Shown here: positions 5,861 to 6,755 of the stretch, piece after piece
How positions within the stretch are numbered: the stretch's first letter is position 1
How the letters are laid out: each line of letters starts with the position of its first letter
Assembly (NCBI GenBank): GCA_021823385.1
Contig: JAKAOC010000116.1
Coordinates: 296 to 7,050, forward strand
Direction of reading: 5' to 3'
Source of the DNA: Actinomycetes bacterium
Lineage (GTDB): Bacteria; Actinomycetota; Acidimicrobiia; Acidimicrobiales; Acidimicrobiaceae
Length of the DNA stretch: 6,755 nucleotides
Program-made: the position numbers and the translations under genes
The notes under the pieces: model-generated
What the model saw: only the letters and a program-made list of their open reading frames with translations
Databases searched by the model: none
Told to the model about the DNA's origin: nothing

Positions 5861-6744
5861 TGGCTCGGGATCCGGAGGCTCTAACCAGGATCGGGGTGCG
5901 CACCCGGCGACGCAAGGCGGCCAGTGGCGCAGCGATATCACTGGGCGTCATCGCGCTGGCTCTCGTGATAGTCCCCTCGGTTTGGATCATCGCCCAGGTG
6001 GCCTCCAAGGCGCTGCCCCACATGTCCTGGAGCGTGATCACCACTCCCGGAGTGGGCCTCGGTGGCGGCTTGGAGAACGAGATCGTCGGGACACTCCTCA
6101 TCACCTTCGGAGTCGCGCTCCTGGCCGGATTCATAGGGGTGATGTCGGGGATATACCTCTCCCAGTTCGCGCACGGACGCGCCGCCTCCGTGCTGCGCGG
6201 CGCCTCCGAGGTGCTGGCCGGCATACCTTCGATCGTGGTCGGTTACGTGGGATACGTCAGCCTGGTGGTCGCCTTCCACTGGGGCTTCTCGCTCGGTGCG
6301 GGCCTGATCACGCTTTCGGTGATGGTGGTGCCCTACATCGCCAAGACAACGGAGGTCTCCTTGAGGCAGGTTCCGACCTCCTACGTGGAGGGAGCTGAAG
6401 CGCTCGGCCTGAATCCAGGGCAGATACTTCGGACCATCTCCCTCCGTACCGCGCTGCCGGGCATCGTCACCGGTCTCATCGTCGCCCTCGCCATCTCAGT
6501 CGGCGAGACCGCACCCCTGCTCTATACGGCGGGATATTCGCAGAGCCTGCCCCATGTGGCACTCACCCACTCGCCTCTGGGCTATCTCACCTATGCGGTA
6601 TGGACCTTCTATAACGAGCCTTCTGCGAAGGCGGTGCAGCTCTCCTTCGACGCGGCGTTCCTCCTGATCGTGCTGGTGCTGGCGCTGATAACAGCCTCGA
6701 GAATCATCGTCGCCAGAGCGTCTCGCCATCGCGAGGTGGCCTGA
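5860..6744 (+). CDS. pstA: Phosphate ABC transporter permease PstA
   Basis: This is the second membrane subunit of the phosphate importer, 294 residues. The ATG overlaps the pstC stop (TGATG), and GGAAGGGG ends 6 bases before it, so translation is probably coupled. After a basic N-terminus (RTRRRK, 14-19, consistent with a cytoplasmic start), helices lie at about 23-46, 77-100, 118-140, 145-160, 201-225 and 263-285. Landmarks are GIPSIVVG (121-128), the EAA loop [14 protein letters not shown] (176-189) followed by LRTALPG (195-201), and [13 protein letters not shown] (213-225). The [10 protein letters not shown] segment of PstC and the SVGETAPLL segment of PstA occupy matching places, as expected for a heterodimeric channel. 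The gene is complete. Only 11 bases follow it, so whether phoU or another pst gene comes next is not visible. Confidence 0.95.
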   Translation: MARDPEALTRIGVRTRRRKAASGAAISLGVIALALVIVPSVWIIAQVASKALPHMSWSVITTPGVGLGGGLENEIVGTLLITFGVALLAGFIGVMSGIYLSQFAHGRAASVLRGASEVLAGIPSIVVGYVGYVSLVVAFHWGFSLGAGLITLSVMVVPYIAKTTEVSLRQVPTSYVEGAEALGLNPGQILRTISLRTALPGIVTGLIVALAISVGETAPLLYTAGYSQSLPHVALTHSPLGYLTYAVWTFYNEPSAKAVQLSFDAAFLLIVLVLALITASRIIVARASRHREVA

Positions 6745-6755
6745 GTAACGCTGCG

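Noticed and set aside
1..6755. Search for CRISPR arrays, tRNA or rRNA genes, insertion-sequence ends, phage genes or toxin-antitoxin pairs.
   Set aside because: No repeated spacer structure, cloverleaf, transposase or terminal inverted repeats were seen. The window is filled by ordinary metabolic and transport genes, and no undescribed multi-gene system is apparent.

Overview
This is a high-GC chromosomal segment that reads like an actinobacterium. Pointers are the strong G/C preference at third codon positions, GTG and TTG start candidates, a Tat-dependent lipoprotein, and Pst proteins that resemble the mycobacterial types (PstB of the Rv0933 kind, PstS of the PstS3 kind, both compared from memory). 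An Acidimicrobiia-like or other deep actinobacterial lineage is plausible, but the sequence alone does not fix the taxon.

Layout. Bases 1-1235 (+) hold two tandem, related ferritin-like genes. The first is cut by the left edge. The second is complete and has a twin-arginine signal and lipobox, so it is probably a membrane-anchored protein outside the cytoplasm. A perfect 11-bp GC-rich hairpin (1241-1275) lies between this pair and a convergent enolase-superfamily gene on the minus strand (1282-2466), most like o-succinylbenzoate synthase/N-succinylamino acid racemase (MenC family).

A 167-bp divergent intergenic region (2467-2633) follows. It carries a PhoP/RegX3-like set of three GTT-starting half-sites spaced 10 and 11 bp apart, with a candidate -10 element just before the next gene. 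From 2634 to 6744 (+) runs a compact high-affinity phosphate import operon in the order pstB-pstS-pstC-pstA. PstS is the lipid-anchored phosphate-binding protein, PstC and PstA are the two membrane permeases, and PstB is the ATPase. A near-perfect 15-bp hairpin without a T-tract (4746-4780) sits between pstS and pstC. It could set a higher dose of the binding protein than of the permeases. pstC and pstA overlap by one base.

I see no CRISPR array, tRNA, rRNA, insertion sequence or defence system. The operon is a well-known system. The points most worth a second look are its candidate phosphate operator, the pstS-pstC hairpin, the paired exported ferritin-like proteins, and the unusual active-site neighbourhood of the MenC-like enzyme.
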